The translations under genes and the position numbers were made by a program. The notes beneath the pieces are model-generated. The model made no database searches, was not told the origin of the DNA, and saw only the letters and a program-made list of their open reading frames with translations. A DNA stretch of 64,000 nt from an uncultured Prevotella sp. (GTDB lineage Bacteria > Bacteroidota > Bacteroidia > Bacteroidales > Bacteroidaceae), in assembly GCA_900771975.1 (NCBI GenBank), contig CAAGPV010000050.1:5165-69164 (forward strand). Direction: 5' to 3'. Positions 24,832 through 33,492 of the stretch are shown one piece after another. Position 1 is the first letter of the stretch; the number at the start of each line of letters is the position of its first letter.

Positions 24832-26748
24832 ATGAAGAAATCCATTCCTGTTGTTGGTATGGCATGTTCGGCATGCGCTGCTAACGTAGAGAGGAAATTA
24901 AATTCGCTCAAGGGTATCAAACAGGCTTCTGTCAATCTTGCAGGCAGATATGCCCTTGTAGATTTTGACGCTAATGCCATTTCTCTTGAGCAGATGAAAA
25001 AAGCAATAAGCGACCTTGGCTATGACCTTGTTATAGACGAGAAAGAAAGTGTTGAAGCCATTGAGCGAAACGAGTTCCGCAAATTGCGCTGGCAAACAAT
25101 GCTATCTTGGATGTTTGCCATTCTCACCATGGCCGTATCCATGGATTGGATTCCCCTACAATCGGCTACCGTTTCCAACCAAACAACATTTATCATCGCT
25201 TTGGCCAACATCATATTCTGTGGAAAACAATTCTACAAAAACTCTTGGAAGCAGATAAGGCATGGGGTAGCAAGCATGGATACACTTGTAGCTCTATCAA
25301 CATCCATATCATTCTCCTTTAGTACAATTGCTACATTTGTACCCCAAAAAGGCGGAGCACAATGGCCAACCTACTTTGATGCTTCAGTCATGATTATCAC
25401 GTTTGTGCTTACAGGGCGACTGCTTGAAGAAAAGGCAAAGGACACTATGACATCAAGTATTCGCCGAATGATGGGGATTTGCCCCAAAAACGTTAGATTG
25501 GTTTGTGGAAAGAAAACCGAAACCGTACCTTTATCAACCATTCAGTGTGGAGATATTTTAGAGGTAAGAGCAGGAGAACGCATTCCGGTAGACGGAGAAA
25601 TTATTATGTCAACAAGTTTCATGACAAATGATGCTGCCTATATCGATGAAAGTATGATAACCGGAGAGCCTACTCCCGCCCAAAAGAAAAAGGGAGACAA
25701 GGTGTTGGCTGGAACCATTCCTAACCAAGGGAAAATAAGAATGCAGGCTCGTCAGGTTGGAGAAGACACCGCACTGGCTCACATCATTAATACTGTAAGA
25801 GAGGCACAAGGGTCTAAAGCTCCTGTACAACGCATCACCGACCGAATCGCCCTCTTCTTTGTTCCAGCAATAGTGGGTATATCCCTTATAACATTTCTTT
25901 GCTGGTGGATTTTAGGAACAAACAACAACATTTCAGTGGCCGTGCAAAATGCAGTGGCCGTGCTTGTAATTGCCTGTCCATGTGCTTTAGGACTTGCCAC
26001 CCCAACAGCACTGATGGTAGGTATAGGAAAAGCAGCAAACAGACAAATACTTATTAAAGATGCCTCTGCATTAGAACTATTGCATAGGGTAACGGCACTG
26101 GTGATGGACAAAACCGGAACGCTCACCATTTCCAATGAACAAATCGATTTCACTAAATCTGACCAACTGCCTTTGGAAGAAAGAGAACATTTAAAACCGA
26201 ATGCGACTGAAGCAATTAGCCTATTACACAAAATGGGAGTAGACACCTTTCTTATCAGCGGTGACAAAACGGATGCCGTAAAACATTGGGCAAACAAAGT
26301 GGGCATAAAAAACTATTATGCTGAGGTTAGACCTCAAGACAAAGAAGAATTGGTGAAAAAGCTACAGGCCAAAGGATATAGAGTGGCAATGGTGGGAGAT
26401 GGCATTAATGACACCGCAGCATTGGCACGTGCCGATGTTAGCATAGCAATCGGAAAAGGGACAGATGTGGCTATGGACGTTGCCAGTACCACATTGATGT
26501 CAGACGATTTAATACGCATTCCTGAAGCCTTTTCACTCAGCAAACTCACAATAAGAATGATAAAGCAAAATCTGTTTTGGGCTTTTTCGTACAATGCAAT
26601 ATGCATTCCGCTGGCTGCCGGTCTACCTTTGGCTTTAGGATATGATTTTGAAATCACCCCATCATGGGCTGCCGGATTAATGGCTTTGTCCAGTATAAGT
26701 GTAGTACTGAATAGTTTAAGACTTTCTTTTATAAAAGGCTACAGTTGA
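24832..26748 (+). CDS. copA: Copper-type P1B ATPase lacking the usual nucleotide-binding domain
   Basis: Heavy-metal exporting ATPase, 638 aa. One N-terminal HMA domain (GMACSACAANV, Cys 12 and 15), paired membrane helices, the actuator motif ITGEPTP, the metal-site CPC in VIACPCALGLATP (about residue 382), the phosphorylation motif DKTGT (Asp near 426), ISGDK near 474 and GDGIND near 522. The distance from DKTGT to GDGIND is about 96 residues, whereas about 195 is usual in CopA, and the SEHP/HP motif and Gly-rich loop of the N-domain are absent. The frame is uninterrupted, so this looks like a precise internal shortening rather than a frameshift. ATP binding would therefore be atypical. Cu(I) is inferred from CPC and the CopZ neighbour. 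Confidence 0.88.
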   Translation: MKKSIPVVGMACSACAANVERKLNSLKGIKQASVNLAGRYALVDFDANAISLEQMKKAISDLGYDLVIDEKESVEAIERNEFRKLRWQTMLSWMFAILTMAVSMDWIPLQSATVSNQTTFIIALANIIFCGKQFYKNSWKQIRHGVASMDTLVALSTSISFSFSTIATFVPQKGGAQWPTYFDASVMIITFVLTGRLLEEKAKDTMTSSIRRMMGICPKNVRLVCGKKTETVPLSTIQCGDILEVRAGERIPVDGEIIMSTSFMTNDAAYIDESMITGEPTPAQKKKGDKVLAGTIPNQGKIRMQARQVGEDTALAHIINTVREAQGSKAPVQRITDRIALFFVPAIVGISLITFLCWWILGTNNNISVAVQNAVAVLVIACPCALGLATPTALMVGIGKAANRQILIKDASALELLHRVTALVMDKTGTLTISNEQIDFTKSDQLPLEEREHLKPNATEAISLLHKMGVDTFLISGDKTDAVKHWANKVGIKNYYAEVRPQDKEELVKKLQAKGYRVAMVGDGINDTAALARADVSIAIGKGTDVAMDVASTTLMSDDLIRIPEAFSLSKLTIRMIKQNLFWAFSYNAICIPLAAGLPLALGYDFEITPSWAAGLMALSSISVVLNSLRLSFIKGYS

Positions 26749-27299
26749 TCTAAACTTTTACGCTCGTTCTTGTGAAGCTTTTTAAAAGCAGACGGTGTAA
26801 TTCCTGTTATCTGCTTAAACTGGCTACTCAAATAGGCTGCACTAGAATAGTTCATTTTGACGGCTATTTGGGCAAGAGAAAGTTCGTCATAACTTAACAA
26901 TTCCTTTATGCGCTCTACCCGTTGACGCATATAATAGTTTTCAACCGTAGAACCTGTTACCTCTGAAAAAAGTTTAGACAAAGCACTATAATCGGCATGC
27001 AGTTCATTTACAAGATAGCTACTCAATTTCAGATTTGAGTAGCTATCTTGCTGATATACCAAATCAATTATCAGGGTGCGTATACGTTCAACTGTTCGCT
27101 CACGTTTGTCGGACAATAATTCAAAGCCATAGCTTTCCAGTTTGTCATGCAATAAACAACGAGTTTTATCCCCTATTGGCTGAGAAAGCTCTACAACGCC
27201 CAATTCTACCGACTTAGGAACAATCCCCACTTCCTTTAACAAACTCGTCACAACCATTTTGCAACGATCGCAAACCATATTTTTAATGTATAGAAGCAC
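26739..27299 (-). CDS. HMA-AraC transcriptional regulator
   Basis: A 186-aa protein with an N-terminal heavy-metal-associated-like segment (IKNMVCDRCKMVVTSLLKEV, CxxC at residues 10 and 13) and a C-terminal AraC-type pair of helix-turn-helix units (about 95-178): LADYSALSKLFSEVTGSTVE-type first unit and LSLAQIAVKMNYSSAAYLSS with FKQITGITPSAFKKLH as the second. It probably reads copper or another soft metal and regulates the adjacent copZ-copA, with which it is convergent; the 3' ends overlap by 10 bases. The start is GTG. It lies 17 bases after wecB, with a palindrome between that may be its operator. Confidence 0.82.
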   Translation of the reverse strand: MLLYIKNMVCDRCKMVVTSLLKEVGIVPKSVELGVVELSQPIGDKTRCLLHDKLESYGFELLSDKRERTVERIRTLIIDLVYQQDSYSNLKLSSYLVNELHADYSALSKLFSEVTGSTVENYYMRQRVERIKELLSYDELSLAQIAVKMNYSSAAYLSSQFKQITGITPSAFKKLHKNERKSLDQL

Positions 27300-27313
27300 T
27301 GAAAAAAGATTAT

Positions 27314-27327
27314 ATTCTAATTAGAAT
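27314..27327. promoter_or_regulatory. 14-bp palindrome ahead of the HMA-AraC gene
   Basis: ATTCTAATTAGAAT is a perfect palindrome spanning the wecB stop codon, 14 bases upstream of the regulator's GTG. It could be an autoregulatory site; no second copy was seen upstream of copZ. Confidence 0.35.
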
Positions 27328-28450
27328 GTACTTTTTGTATATTTCGTTCCCTAACAGCACTTATAAGCGTTTGAACTATACGTTCTCCGCTACGACCATC
27401 CCAACGATCAGGAAGACCTGCTGACTTCCAATTTCCAGAGACCATATCATGTACGGCCTCCAAGAGTTTTTCCGGGTCTTCGCCCACCAACACATTGGTT
27501 CCTATAGTTACCGTTTCTATATGCTCGGTATAGCTATTCAGAGTGATACAGGGTACTTGATTAAAGGTGGCTTCTTCTGCCACATTTCCGCTATCGGTAA
27601 TTATTCCACGCGCATGAGCAGTAAGATAGCCAAACTGAAGATAGCTTAAAGGATTGACAACATAGAAATGCTCCATATTCCACTGTCGGGCTTTGGCAAT
27701 TTCACGAACCGCTTTAGCTGCGCTTTCACGCAAGGGGGCGACAATGGGAGTTTTTCCTGCTGCCTTAAGTAGGGCTTCTATCATATTGCCAAGATTCTCT
27801 TGATGAGCTATCAGTGCCTTTCTATTAAGTGTAAAGACGAGGTATTCCTCTTCTTTCAACTTTAGTTCATCAAACAAGGTCGGACGTTGTAGATGGTCAC
27901 GGTTGTAGCGCAAATTATCTATAAGGATGTTTCCTACCATATAGACTTTAGACAATTCTGCTCCCTCACGATTTGCAATGGAATTGTTTGAGATTCCTGC
28001 TGTAAACAAGATATCGGAAAGACCGTCTATTACCAATCGATTAATTTCCTTCGGCATCGAGATGTCAAAGGAACGAGTTCCCGCTGCTATATGCGCCAAA
28101 CAAATACCTTGCTTTTTTGTAACGATGGATGTTGCCATTGTCGAGGCAAGATCGTCAACAACAATTACAACGTCTGTTGGATAATGTTGCAGATAATGCT
28201 CAAATTGTGACATAACCTGTCCTGTCAATTCATTCAGGTTCTCACAATCAACGCCCAAAAAGACCGTCGGAGGCGCTATGCTTAAATCGTTAAAGAGGTC
28301 CTTTTCAAGCGAAGAATCGTCTTTCTTGCCAGTGTAAACTAATGTGAACCCAATATCTTGGCCTTGTTTTTGCAACGTTTTTATCATCCTAATAATAGGT
28401 GCCACCTTCATAAAATTAGGGCGAGCACCTGCAACAATACATATTTCCAT
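27317..28450 (-). CDS. wecB: UDP-N-acetylglucosamine 2-epimerase (non-hydrolysing)
   Basis: Interconverts UDP-GlcNAc and UDP-ManNAc for surface polysaccharide synthesis. The 377-aa protein starts MEICIVAGARPNFMKVAPII, the family N-terminus, with VYTGKKDD, the GDDLAST-like VVDDLASTMATSIV, HIAAGTRSFDISMPKEINR (about 119-137) and the C-terminal GIITDSGNVAEEATFNQVPC with NVLVGEDPEKLLEA. The gene follows SPFH by 21 bases, so it is in the M48-NfeD-SPFH operon. No other polysaccharide genes are nearby. Confidence 0.93.
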   Translation of the reverse strand: MEICIVAGARPNFMKVAPIIRMIKTLQKQGQDIGFTLVYTGKKDDSSLEKDLFNDLSIAPPTVFLGVDCENLNELTGQVMSQFEHYLQHYPTDVVIVVDDLASTMATSIVTKKQGICLAHIAAGTRSFDISMPKEINRLVIDGLSDILFTAGISNNSIANREGAELSKVYMVGNILIDNLRYNRDHLQRPTLFDELKLKEEEYLVFTLNRKALIAHQENLGNMIEALLKAAGKTPIVAPLRESAAKAVREIAKARQWNMEHFYVVNPLSYLQFGYLTAHARGIITDSGNVAEEATFNQVPCITLNSYTEHIETVTIGTNVLVGEDPEKLLEAVHDMVSGNWKSAGLPDRWDGRSGERIVQTLISAVRERNIQKVHSN

Positions 28451-28471
28451 CGTTCTTTAGTATACTCTTTT

Positions 28472-29452
28472 CTATTTCACTACAGGTTTGTTGTTGGTTT
28501 GGTTGTCGGAAAACAGTTCTTTGATTCCCGCAAGACTACCCATAACATTTGTAGCTTCAAATGGCAAATAAACCGTCTTTTGATTCTTGCTATTTGCCAA
28601 TTCTTCCATCATCTGTATGTATTTCTGAGCTAACAAATAATTGGCAGGATTGGTACTCTTCCCAACAGCAGATGTTATCTTTTCGATTGCAATAGCCTCT
28701 GCCTCCGCTTTGCGAATGCGAGCAGTCGCTTCACCTTCTGCATTAAGAATTGCTTGCTGCTTAGCAGCTTCTGCGCGATTTATCGTGGAAGTTTTTTCGC
28801 CCTCTGATTGAAGAATTGCAGCTTGCTTTTGTCCTTCAGATGTAAGAATTGTGGCACGCTTATTTCTTTCTGCCTGCATCTGTTTTTCCATTGCCTGAAG
28901 TACGCTCTCAGGAGGAGTTATGTCTTGAAGCTCTACCCGGTTGACCTTTATACCCCATTTATTGGTAGCATCATCAAGAACAGAACGCAATTTGGTATTG
29001 ATGGTGTCACGGGATGTTAAAGTTTGATCGAGTTCCATTTCTCCGATTATGTTGCGAAGTGTTGTTTGCGTGAGTTTCTCTATTGCATTAGGCAAATTGT
29101 TGATTTCATAAACAGCCTTGAAAGGATCCATAATCTGAAAATAGAGAAGCGCATTTATCTGCATTTGGATATTATCTTTCGTAATTACATTTTGCCGATC
29201 AAAATCGTACACTTGCTCTCGTAAATCTATCGTATTAGTGTAGATATAACGGCCATTACGAACTGAAACTATTTCCTTTGCGCGATCTATAAAAGGTATT
29301 ATAAGATTGATACCGGGCTGAAGTGTCGCATAATATTTTCCTAATCGTTCTATAATACGTGTTTCACTTTGAGGAATAATGACAACAGTCTTCTTAATAA
29401 AAATAATTGCCAAAAGGACAATTGCAATTAACACAAAAAAAATGTAATCCAT
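28472..29452 (-). CDS. SPFH/Band 7 membrane protein (stomatin/QmcA type)
   Basis: Membrane scaffold of 326 aa: one N-terminal helix (about residues 2-24, IFFVLIAIVLLAIIFI), the Band 7 domain (about 25-190, with IIERLGKYYATLQPGINLII and QVYDFDRQNVITKDNIQMQI), then an Ala/Glu-rich coiled coil (EGQKQAAILQSEGEKTSTIN onward) and an oligomerisation tail. These proteins form ring-shaped membrane microdomains, often with an NfeD partner, which is encoded immediately upstream. Confidence 0.93.
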   Translation of the reverse strand: MDYIFFVLIAIVLLAIIFIKKTVVIIPQSETRIIERLGKYYATLQPGINLIIPFIDRAKEIVSVRNGRYIYTNTIDLREQVYDFDRQNVITKDNIQMQINALLYFQIMDPFKAVYEINNLPNAIEKLTQTTLRNIIGEMELDQTLTSRDTINTKLRSVLDDATNKWGIKVNRVELQDITPPESVLQAMEKQMQAERNKRATILTSEGQKQAAILQSEGEKTSTINRAEAAKQQAILNAEGEATARIRKAEAEAIAIEKITSAVGKSTNPANYLLAQKYIQMMEELANSKNQKTVYLPFEATNVMGSLAGIKELFSDNQTNNKPVVK

Positions 29453-29492
29453 AATAATTTGGTATTTAAATAAGGTTTAAAATTAATTTTGG

Positions 29493-29966
29493 CTAACAAT
29501 GCTCATTGACTTGAATAGCTTTAACTGTCACAATGATGGAGTCACGAGAAACTACACAAACAGATTCACCCTTCAAAATGGCTTTTCCATCTATGCTATG
29601 GGCTTTCCATATATCACCATACACTTTTACCCAACCATATCCATCGTTTTCTATTGTTTCCGTTACAATGCCTGTACATCCAATCAATGCGTCGGCATTA
29701 CTTTTACGTTGGCGTGATTTGGGATGGAACCTTCTTAGCAGGACCGGTCTAATAAAATAAATACTCAATACCGAACCAATGGCCCAAATCAAGATTTGGA
29801 GCCACATTGGACTATCACAAATTGCAGGAAAGATTGCAACGACTGCTCCAACAGCGAAACATGTAATATAGAAGTCGCCTGAACTAAGTTCCAAGATAAG
29901 ACATGCAAAGGCTATAACTAGCCAAACAAGCCACATATTATCAATTAAATAAGTCAACATAGGCAA
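29493..29966 (-). CDS. NfeD family protein
   Basis: Short NfeD, 157 aa: three hydrophobic helices at about residues 10-80 (LVWLVIAFACLILELSSGDF at the start) and a C-terminal OB-fold domain (GCTGIVTETIENDGYGWVKV, DGKAILKGESVCVVS). This is the short form without the ClpP-like protease part. It partners with the SPFH protein encoded 40 bases downstream; such pairs are widespread and linked to membrane quality control. Confidence 0.92.
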   Translation of the reverse strand: MPMLTYLIDNMWLVWLVIAFACLILELSSGDFYITCFAVGAVVAIFPAICDSPMWLQILIWAIGSVLSIYFIRPVLLRRFHPKSRQRKSNADALIGCTGIVTETIENDGYGWVKVYGDIWKAHSIDGKAILKGESVCVVSRDSIIVTVKAIQVNEHC

Positions 29967-29978
29967 AAAAACTATTTT

Positions 29979-30875
29979 TTATTTCTTTTTCTTTTTCGAA
30001 GATGTCGTCTTTTTGGTCGTCGTCTTTTTGGTCGTCGTCTTTTTGGTCGTGTTATTATTTGCTGTAGCTGCTTTATAATAAGTTTCAGCTTCCGGCAACC
30101 AGCCTTGAATATCTTTCACACGCTTAGCATCAGAAGGGTGATCACTTAAAAACTCAGGCATACTGCTTTGAGTGCTTGCAGACATACGCTGCCAAAACGT
30201 AACGGCTTCCTTGGGGTCATAACCTGCCATAGCTGCAAAGATCAATCCCATATGATCGGCTTCACTCTCATTGGAACGACTATAATGAAGATTTGAGAAC
30301 TTTGACCCCAATCCAAAACCAATCTGAGCGATATCGCTCACATTACTTCCAACACCTGCAGCATTGAGTACTCCACCTAAGATCTGCGCTCCAACCTGCT
30401 GATTTTGTTGCTTTGACAACTGCTCTTGGGAATGTTTGGCAACAGCATGAGCAATTTCATGTCCTAAAACAATCGCTAACGCCGTTTCATTTTGTGTATA
30501 AGGCAATAGCCCTTCATACACAACAATTTTTCCTCCAGGCATACAAAAAGCATTTGCAGACTGATCTTGAACAAGATTAAATTCCCAATTATAATTCTTT
30601 AATTCACTTTCATACCCATTATTACGTAGATAACTTTCTACAGCTGTTGCCAAACGTTTTCCAACCCGCTGAACCATTGCAGTGTTCTTAGCATTTGTAG
30701 ACTTTTTAGCAGATGCCATATATTTCGTATATTCCTGTTGACTCAAACTCAATATTTGTTCATCACTCACAGAAATATGCTGCTTTCTACCTGTAACAGG
30801 AACAGTAGATGTTGTACCACAAGAAATCAACAAGCTTACAAGAAGTACACCACATAAAAATTTTGCTTTTTTCAT
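29979..30875 (-). CDS. M48-family metallopeptidase (periplasmic lipoprotein, BepA/LoiP-like)
   Basis: Zinc protease, 298 aa, with a lipoprotein signal peptide (LLVSLLISCGTTS, lipobox Cys near 19). Catalytic HExxH is seen in LGHEIAHAVAKHS near 143-155, with the third ligand Glu in SNESEADHMGLIFAAMAGYD. The domain order and Gln-rich inter-motif stretch are typical of outer-membrane quality-control proteases. The C-terminus is a Lys/Thr repeat tail encoded by three perfect 15-bp repeats. It is first in the operon with NfeD, SPFH, wecB and the regulator; a TATCTTTG box lies at 30923-30916. Confidence 0.93.
   Translation of the reverse strand: MKKAKFLCGVLLVSLLISCGTTSTVPVTGRKQHISVSDEQILSLSQQEYTKYMASAKKSTNAKNTAMVQRVGKRLATAVESYLRNNGYESELKNYNWEFNLVQDQSANAFCMPGGKIVVYEGLLPYTQNETALAIVLGHEIAHAVAKHSQEQLSKQQNQQVGAQILGGVLNAAGVGSNVSDIAQIGFGLGSKFSNLHYSRSNESEADHMGLIFAAMAGYDPKEAVTFWQRMSASTQSSMPEFLSDHPSDAKRVKDIQGWLPEAETYYKAATANNNTTKKTTTKKTTTKKTTSSKKKKK
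30004..30048. repeat. Triplicated 15-bp repeat in the M48 protease tail
   Basis: gtcgtctttttggtc occurs three times head to tail (30004-30018, 30019-30033, 30034-30048), coding for a repeating T-K-K-T-T unit. Copy number is likely to vary between strains by slippage. Confidence 0.85.
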
Positions 30876-30981
30876 TGCCTTTTAAATTTCGTTTTGATAA
30901 GATGTATCTATATTGCAAAGATAGCAAAAATACATTTATGTAGCTTAGGCTTTACCAACTTTTTTTCAAAAACACATAGGT

Positions 30982-31872
30982 TTAAACGGTTGAAGCTATT
31001 TTTTTATTTGCAAGATAAACGCCTAACAATATTAGAGACGAGCCAACATAAGCAATAATCGTCATTGGCTCATTCAACACAAGGGCACTAACTATAACTG
31101 TGCTGATCGGATTTAGATAAACATAATTTGAAGCCACTATCGTACCAATATGTTTAATTGTCCAATTCCAAGCAAAAAAACACAAGAAAGATGCTATAGC
31201 TCCTAAATAAAGTAAATTGCCCCATATAACCGGTGAAGAAAAGCTTGACAAAGGAAATGACCACGGAGCTATAACAAAAAAAGGCAAGCAAGTCAACAGA
31301 CCATAGAAGAAAACCTTGCGGGTAACAAACACCGATCCATAACGGGCGATGGATTTCGGCAACAGGATACTATATATTGCCCAACTTATGGCTGCGATTA
31401 AAGCAAGGATATCACCTTTGGGATTGAGTTTTAAAACGAAATGCCCATTAAAGATTACCATACCCATTCCCGTAATCGACAATAGGGAGCCAACCAGCAA
31501 ATAACGTGTAAAAGAAACTTTAGAAAAGAAAATTGCGCCCAACAAGGTTGTGAGCAAAGGCGTTGTACAAACCAAAAAAGAGACATTGGTTGCATAAGAC
31601 AAAGAAACCGCTTGATTTTCTGCGCAAAAATATAATGAGCCTCCCGTAATCCCCAATAAAGCCATTAATAGTTCATCTCCAACTTTATCTGCAAACAGTC
31701 GATGAGGAGAAATTGTCAAAATACAAAGATATGCCAACAAAAAGCGAACGACAAAAATTTCTTCGGCACGCATACCATTGAGCAATAGAACTTTAGAATT
31801 AACAAATGTTCCACCCCAAACCATAACAATGATAAAAGCAACGATATGATATACGACGTTTTTGCTTGGCAT
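30982..31872 (-). CDS. DMT superfamily transporter (EamA)
   Basis: Inner-membrane drug/metabolite exporter-type permease, 296 aa from the ATG at 31872. Ten hydrophobic helices are arranged as two EamA repeats, the first beginning VMVWGGTFVNSKVLLLNG and the second near DILALIAAISWAIYSILLPK. The start is fixed by a promoter whose -7 box at 31908-31901 lies upstream of 31872 but would fall inside the longer open frame that begins at 31911. Substrate is unknown. Confidence 0.9.
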   Translation of the reverse strand: MPSKNVVYHIVAFIIVMVWGGTFVNSKVLLLNGMRAEEIFVVRFLLAYLCILTISPHRLFADKVGDELLMALLGITGGSLYFCAENQAVSLSYATNVSFLVCTTPLLTTLLGAIFFSKVSFTRYLLVGSLLSITGMGMVIFNGHFVLKLNPKGDILALIAAISWAIYSILLPKSIARYGSVFVTRKVFFYGLLTCLPFFVIAPWSFPLSSFSSPVIWGNLLYLGAIASFLCFFAWNWTIKHIGTIVASNYVYLNPISTVIVSALVLNEPMTIIAYVGSSLILLGVYLANKKIASTV

Positions 31873-31900
31873 AAATCTATTACTATTGATTATGAAACAA

Positions 31901-31932
31901 CAAAGGTACAAAATTCCTTCTATGCAAACAAA
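31901..31932 (-). promoter_or_regulatory. Promoter of the DMT transporter gene
   Basis: Minus strand: TTTG at 31932-31929, 20-base spacer, TACCTTTG at 31908-31901. It decides the downstream ATG at 31872 as start. Confidence 0.75.
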
Positions 31933-32040
31933 GAAAAAGAGCGTACTTCACAGCACACCCTCATCCTTATACAAAAAACATTATGAATTCTATTTAGCGA
32001 ACAAGATTTTTTTTATTCATCTAATAAGTATAACTTTCTT

Positions 32041-32430
32041 TTAACACCAAACGAGACGATGTTCGTTATTGGGACTTTGACAGGTTGTCATTTCCTTCTG
32101 ACACTTACGACTACAATAGCGTTCACATTGCATACGAATGTCATACCCTAATAATGCACCAAGTATAAAGTCCTCTTCAGGAGATAATTGATTAAGAGGT
32201 CGCGTTATCATTAATTTAACGGCTTCCAAACATTCTTTTTTTCCAAAAAAGAGATTCAACCGATCGTTTCCTATAGGCTGAAGGATGTATGGTATTCCTT
32301 GATGAGCCAAACGCTCCGTGGCAAACTGCTTATAACGCTTGTTAAACGTAAATAAGACCATCTGACGAACGCCTTTTTTATATTCATAAATATGGTTTAA
32401 AAGGACTTTCATATCTATAGGTGTAGGCAT
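32041..32430 (-). CDS. DUF2023 family protein
   Basis: A 129-aa protein that, as usual for DUF2023, is encoded just downstream of a flavodoxin gene. Features are MKVLLNHIYEYKKGVRQMVL, a middle RLNLFFGKKECLEAVKLMI, and a C-terminal set of cysteines (MQCERYCSRKCQKEMTTCQS), suggesting metal or Fe-S binding. A second in-frame ATG lies 18 bases in. Function is unknown; the steady pairing with flavodoxin suggests a role in its redox job. Confidence 0.85.
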   Translation of the reverse strand: MPTPIDMKVLLNHIYEYKKGVRQMVLFTFNKRYKQFATERLAHQGIPYILQPIGNDRLNLFFGKKECLEAVKLMITRPLNQLSPEEDFILGALLGYDIRMQCERYCSRKCQKEMTTCQSPNNEHRLVWC

Positions 32431-32468
32431 GTTTCAAAAAAACTAGTCGTTAAATTTATAATAATCAT

Positions 32469-32957
32469 CTAAAGACTTGGAGTTATTTCTGCAATCCAAT
32501 TATCAATGCGCGCTTCTGTTTTATCAGATTCATTCACATCGTCAAGGGCCAAACCAACAAATTTACCATTCAATACTGCTTCGCTATCATCAAAAACATA
32601 TCCTTCTGTAGAAACGGCTCCTATTACATTTGCTGTTTTTACAACATCATACAACTCTTTCATACCGCCACAGAACGTATCTGGATAACTTTCAGAATCT
32701 CCACAACCAAACAATGCAATGGTTTTACCTGCAAGGTCTGCAGACTTCAACACATTCACTCCATCATACCAATCATCTTGTAGTTCACCTGCCCCCCAAG
32801 TGGAAGTTCCCAAGATAAGATTCTCATTTGAAGCAATAACATCGGCTGTGAGGTCTGTAACATTAATTACATCAGCGCAGAGTTTTGAACTTATTCTATT
32901 AGCGATTTCTTCACACGTTCCTGTGGAAGAGCCATAAACAACTATTGTTTTCCTCAT
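32469..32957 (-). CDS. fldA: Flavodoxin
   Basis: FMN electron carrier of 162 aa that can replace ferredoxin. The phosphate-binding loop is VVYGSSTGTCEEIAN at residues 5-19; GTSTWGAGELQDDWYDG near 52-68 and FGCGDSESYPDTFCGGMKEL near 88-107 complete the FMN site. A TAACTTTG -7 box lies at 32992-32985, and palindromic sequences further upstream may bind a regulator. The DUF2023 gene follows. Confidence 0.95.
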   Translation of the reverse strand: MRKTIVVYGSSTGTCEEIANRISSKLCADVINVTDLTADVIASNENLILGTSTWGAGELQDDWYDGVNVLKSADLAGKTIALFGCGDSESYPDTFCGGMKELYDVVKTANVIGAVSTEGYVFDDSEAVLNGKFVGLALDDVNESDKTEARIDNWIAEITPSL

Positions 32958-33017
32958 TTTATTCGGTTTTAATGATTACGGTTGCAAAGTTACGAGGAAA
33001 AGAAATATACCGCAATA

Positions 33018-33056
33018 CCTAAAAGTAGGGTTTCAATATAATACCTAATTATTAGG
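33018..33056. promoter_or_regulatory. Palindromes upstream of flavodoxin promoter
   Basis: CCTAAT-T-ATTAGG (33044-33056) is a perfect palindrome, and a related CCTA-AAAG-TAGG lies at 33018-33029. Their CCTA/TAGG halves are shared, and both are 26-64 bases upstream of the -7 box, consistent with two sites for one regulator. Confidence 0.4.
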
Positions 33057-33062
33057 ATAAAC

Positions 33063-33104
33063 AAAAAGAGTTAAGCAAGACAAAGCTTCACTTAACTCTT
33101 TTTT
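33063..33104 (-). terminator. Terminator of the 121-aa secreted protein gene
   Basis: AAAAAGAGTTAAG (33063-33075) pairs perfectly with CTTAACTCTTTTT (33091-33103). Flanking A and T runs make it able to work in both directions; on the minus strand it ends the gene at 33127. Confidence 0.85.
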
Positions 33105-33126
33105 ATGAAAATTTTATAATAATCTA

Positions 33127-33492
33127 TTAGAGACTCAAGCCACGGTTGCTCAAGGTTACATTCAACAACATAAGATATTTCTGATATTGCTCTTTTGTCA
33201 ACACCTGCTGCATATATTTCAAGTTACGCATAATTGCTTTGTTGAACGATTCTTTACGATCTTTCTCAGTTTTCTTTTTACTTGCAGAACGAGTTTCTTC
33301 TGCAAACACTTCTGAGCCATTGAGCACATCGTCAAATTGACCTGCACTTAAGTCGAGGGCTTGACTCATCTTATTTGTATTAATATTAAATACATACTTT
33401 TGAGTTGCTAAAGCATCAACTTCTGTTGGTGCAGCGAAAACTGAAGAAGTTAAACTCAACATTGCTACCACTGTCAAAACAATCTTTTTCAT
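33127..33492 (-). CDS. Small secreted protein of unknown function
   Basis: A 121-aa protein with a signal peptide (about 1-20, ending SVFAA). The mature part is helical: NINTNKMSQALDLSAGQFDD, then a basic stretch SASKKKTEKDRKES, then NLKYMQQVLTKEQYQKYLML ending LNVTLSNRGLSL. I recall similar short exported proteins across Bacteroides and Prevotella without a named function. It has its own terminator and a TATCTTTG -7 box at 33582-33575, giving an 80-base leader that holds GAACC-TTTAT-GGTTC (33529-33543) between two copies of ttatcctaaa. Confidence 0.75.
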   Translation of the reverse strand: MKKIVLTVVAMLSLTSSVFAAPTEVDALATQKYVFNINTNKMSQALDLSAGQFDDVLNGSEVFAEETRSASKKKTEKDRKESFNKAIMRNLKYMQQVLTKEQYQKYLMLLNVTLSNRGLSL

